Source of the DNA: an uncultured bacterium
GTDB lineage: Bacteria > Bacillota_I > Bacilli_A > RFN20 > CAG-826
Assembly: GCA_949300345.1 (NCBI GenBank)
Contig: CASGDR010000010.1
Location: 1 to 32,957, forward strand
DNA length: 32,957 nucleotides
Direction: 5' to 3'
Shown piece after piece: positions 32,515-32,957 of this stretch. The notes beneath the pieces were generated by a model. That model saw only the letters and a list, made by a program, of their open reading frames with translations. It searched no databases and was not told the origin of the DNA. Made by a program: the position numbers and the translations under genes. Numbering within the stretch: the stretch's first letter is position 1; each line of letters begins with the position of its first letter.

Positions 32515-32541
32515 GATCTACTAGATCTACTAGATCTACTA
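32515..32541 (+). repeat. Three perfect tandem copies of a 9-bp unit
   Basis: GATCTACTA occurs three times without a break, followed by GACG. The copies contain overlapping AGATCT and CTAG palindromes. It lies in gene-free DNA right after the hairpin. Confidence 0.85.
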
Positions 32542-32775
32542 GACGTGGGCTTTTCAAGGAGTTCTTATTGGCTTAGGCAATGGAAACAGTGTTTCTGATT
32601 TCAAGATCAAGGATTCTCTTGGCCTTGGCACGCACTCTTCATGTTAATAGGACCAGCAAGTATGAAAAGGAGCCCTTTGTAGGGCTTCCTTTGCTTAGCC
32701 GCCCAGCGCCTGTGGCGACTGGGTTTTGATTACGAACCCGTATCGCTTGCGCTTGGGGTTCGGGTTTTAACCTCT
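32542..32775. other. Gene-free stretch with three hairpins downstream of tRNA-Ser
   Basis: No coding region is supported. Read towards the tRNA: hairpin GGAGCCCT (32669-32676) / AGGGCTTCC (32681-32689), with T-runs on both sides and probably the terminator of tRNA-Ser; hairpin CCCAG-CGCC (32702-32710) / GGCG-A-CTGGG (32714-32723), followed by TTTT on the plus strand; and hairpin CGAACCC (32733-32739) / GGGTTCG (32756-32762). The first part (32542-32660) shows nothing that I can name. Confidence 0.5.
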
Positions 32776-32866
32776 TGGCGGAGGAACAGGGAGTCGAACC
32801 CTGGCGCCCGGTTAAGAGCCTACGAGCTTTCCAAGCCCGCCCCTTCAGCCACTTGGGTATTCCTCC
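32776..32866 (-). tRNA. tRNA-Ser (anticodon GGA)
   Basis: The minus-strand acceptor GGAGGAA pairs with TTCCTCC, followed by G and an encoded CCA (32776-32778). The anticodon arm GGGCTTGGAAAGCTC gives GGA. A long variable arm (GCTCTTAACCGGGCG) makes it class II; total 91 nt. Confidence 0.95.
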
Positions 32867-32879
32867 GTGGGCAAGGGCG

Positions 32880-32908
32880 ATTATAGGAGGTAGAAAGCCA
32901 AACTGCAA
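32880..32908 (-). promoter_or_regulatory. Promoter of tRNA-Ser
   Basis: On the minus strand, TTGCAG (32903-32908), a 17-base spacer and a perfect TATAAT (32880-32885), followed by the GC-rich discriminator CGCCC. Confidence 0.85.
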
Positions 32909-32957
32909 TCGCTTTCGTCCAAGCCGGAGGCATTATGGGCCCTTGTTAGGCCCAAGT

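Noticed and set aside
32515-32541. CRISPR-like repeat
   Set aside because: The three 9-bp copies are directly adjacent with no spacers, and no cas gene is nearby.
32580-32729. Small plus-strand open frame starting METVFLIS near 32580
   Set aside because: There is no ribosome site or promoter in place, and the frame runs through the hairpins downstream of tRNA-Ser.
32639-32908. 89-codon minus-strand frame
   Set aside because: It runs straight through the tRNA-Ser gene and its promoter, so it is not coding.

Overview
The window looks like the chromosome of a low-genome-size Firmicutes relative in the class Bacilli: an uncultured gut or rumen lineage near Erysipelotrichales, RF39/RFN20 or Acholeplasmatales. 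This is inferred from gene content only. The evidence is: UGA is read as stop (several genes end in TGA), so this is not a Mycoplasma-type code; a CcpA-type cre site; a long-form HPF; serine-linker secreted EndA nucleases; a short pgi; the MEP-pathway gene ispD; and many U-tailed hairpin terminators. There is no 16S rRNA, plasmid, phage or CRISPR signal in the window.

Layout. 1-330: minus-strand tRNA cluster Val-Tyr-Gln-Lys (Lys cut by the window edge), with a clear promoter. 709-6958: three tandem plus-strand genes for secreted proteins that share an N-terminal module and a similar module order; the third continues into an Ig-like domain and a GH53 endo-beta-1,4-galactanase. Terminators separate the three, and cre or LacI-type operator sequences precede the second and third. 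12272-7019 (minus): M32 carboxypeptidase, GNAT, HAD phosphatase, ispD, S1-domain protein and pgi, the last three coupled by ATGA overlaps. 12363-12890: a LemA-like membrane protein on the plus strand. 15219-12883 (minus): a ZIP metal transporter and an ABC-F ATPase. 15345-16490: a FucO-type iron alcohol dehydrogenase. Then come tRNA-Leu and mgtE on the minus strand, and pduL plus a TSCPD protein on the plus strand.

19354-23797: three tandem secreted EndA-type nucleases. The first is frameshifted, and the first two share a 78-bp identical stretch. 23811-25187: metK behind a promoter, a structured leader resembling a divergent SAM-I-clan riboswitch, and an intrinsic terminator. Next are hpf, a Cof-type HAD gene with two unrecognised genes behind it, and a MATE transporter. 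32319-29611 (minus): a membrane-anchored EEP phosphatase/nuclease, a DUF1893 protein and a ferredoxin-type aldo/keto reductase. The right end holds tRNA-Ser and a 450-base gene-free stretch with hairpins and a 9-bp tandem triplet.

Together the genes suggest a fermentative organism that attacks galactan outside the cell, degrades extracellular DNA, and conserves energy through PduL-type phosphotransacetylase and alcohol dehydrogenase. A recurring feature is a -10 hexamer placed 6 to 8 bases before a start codon with no ribosome binding site, which points to frequent leaderless transcripts. The most novel-looking items are the metK leader RNA, the three-member modular secreted family, and the unrecognised gene pair at 26780-28078.
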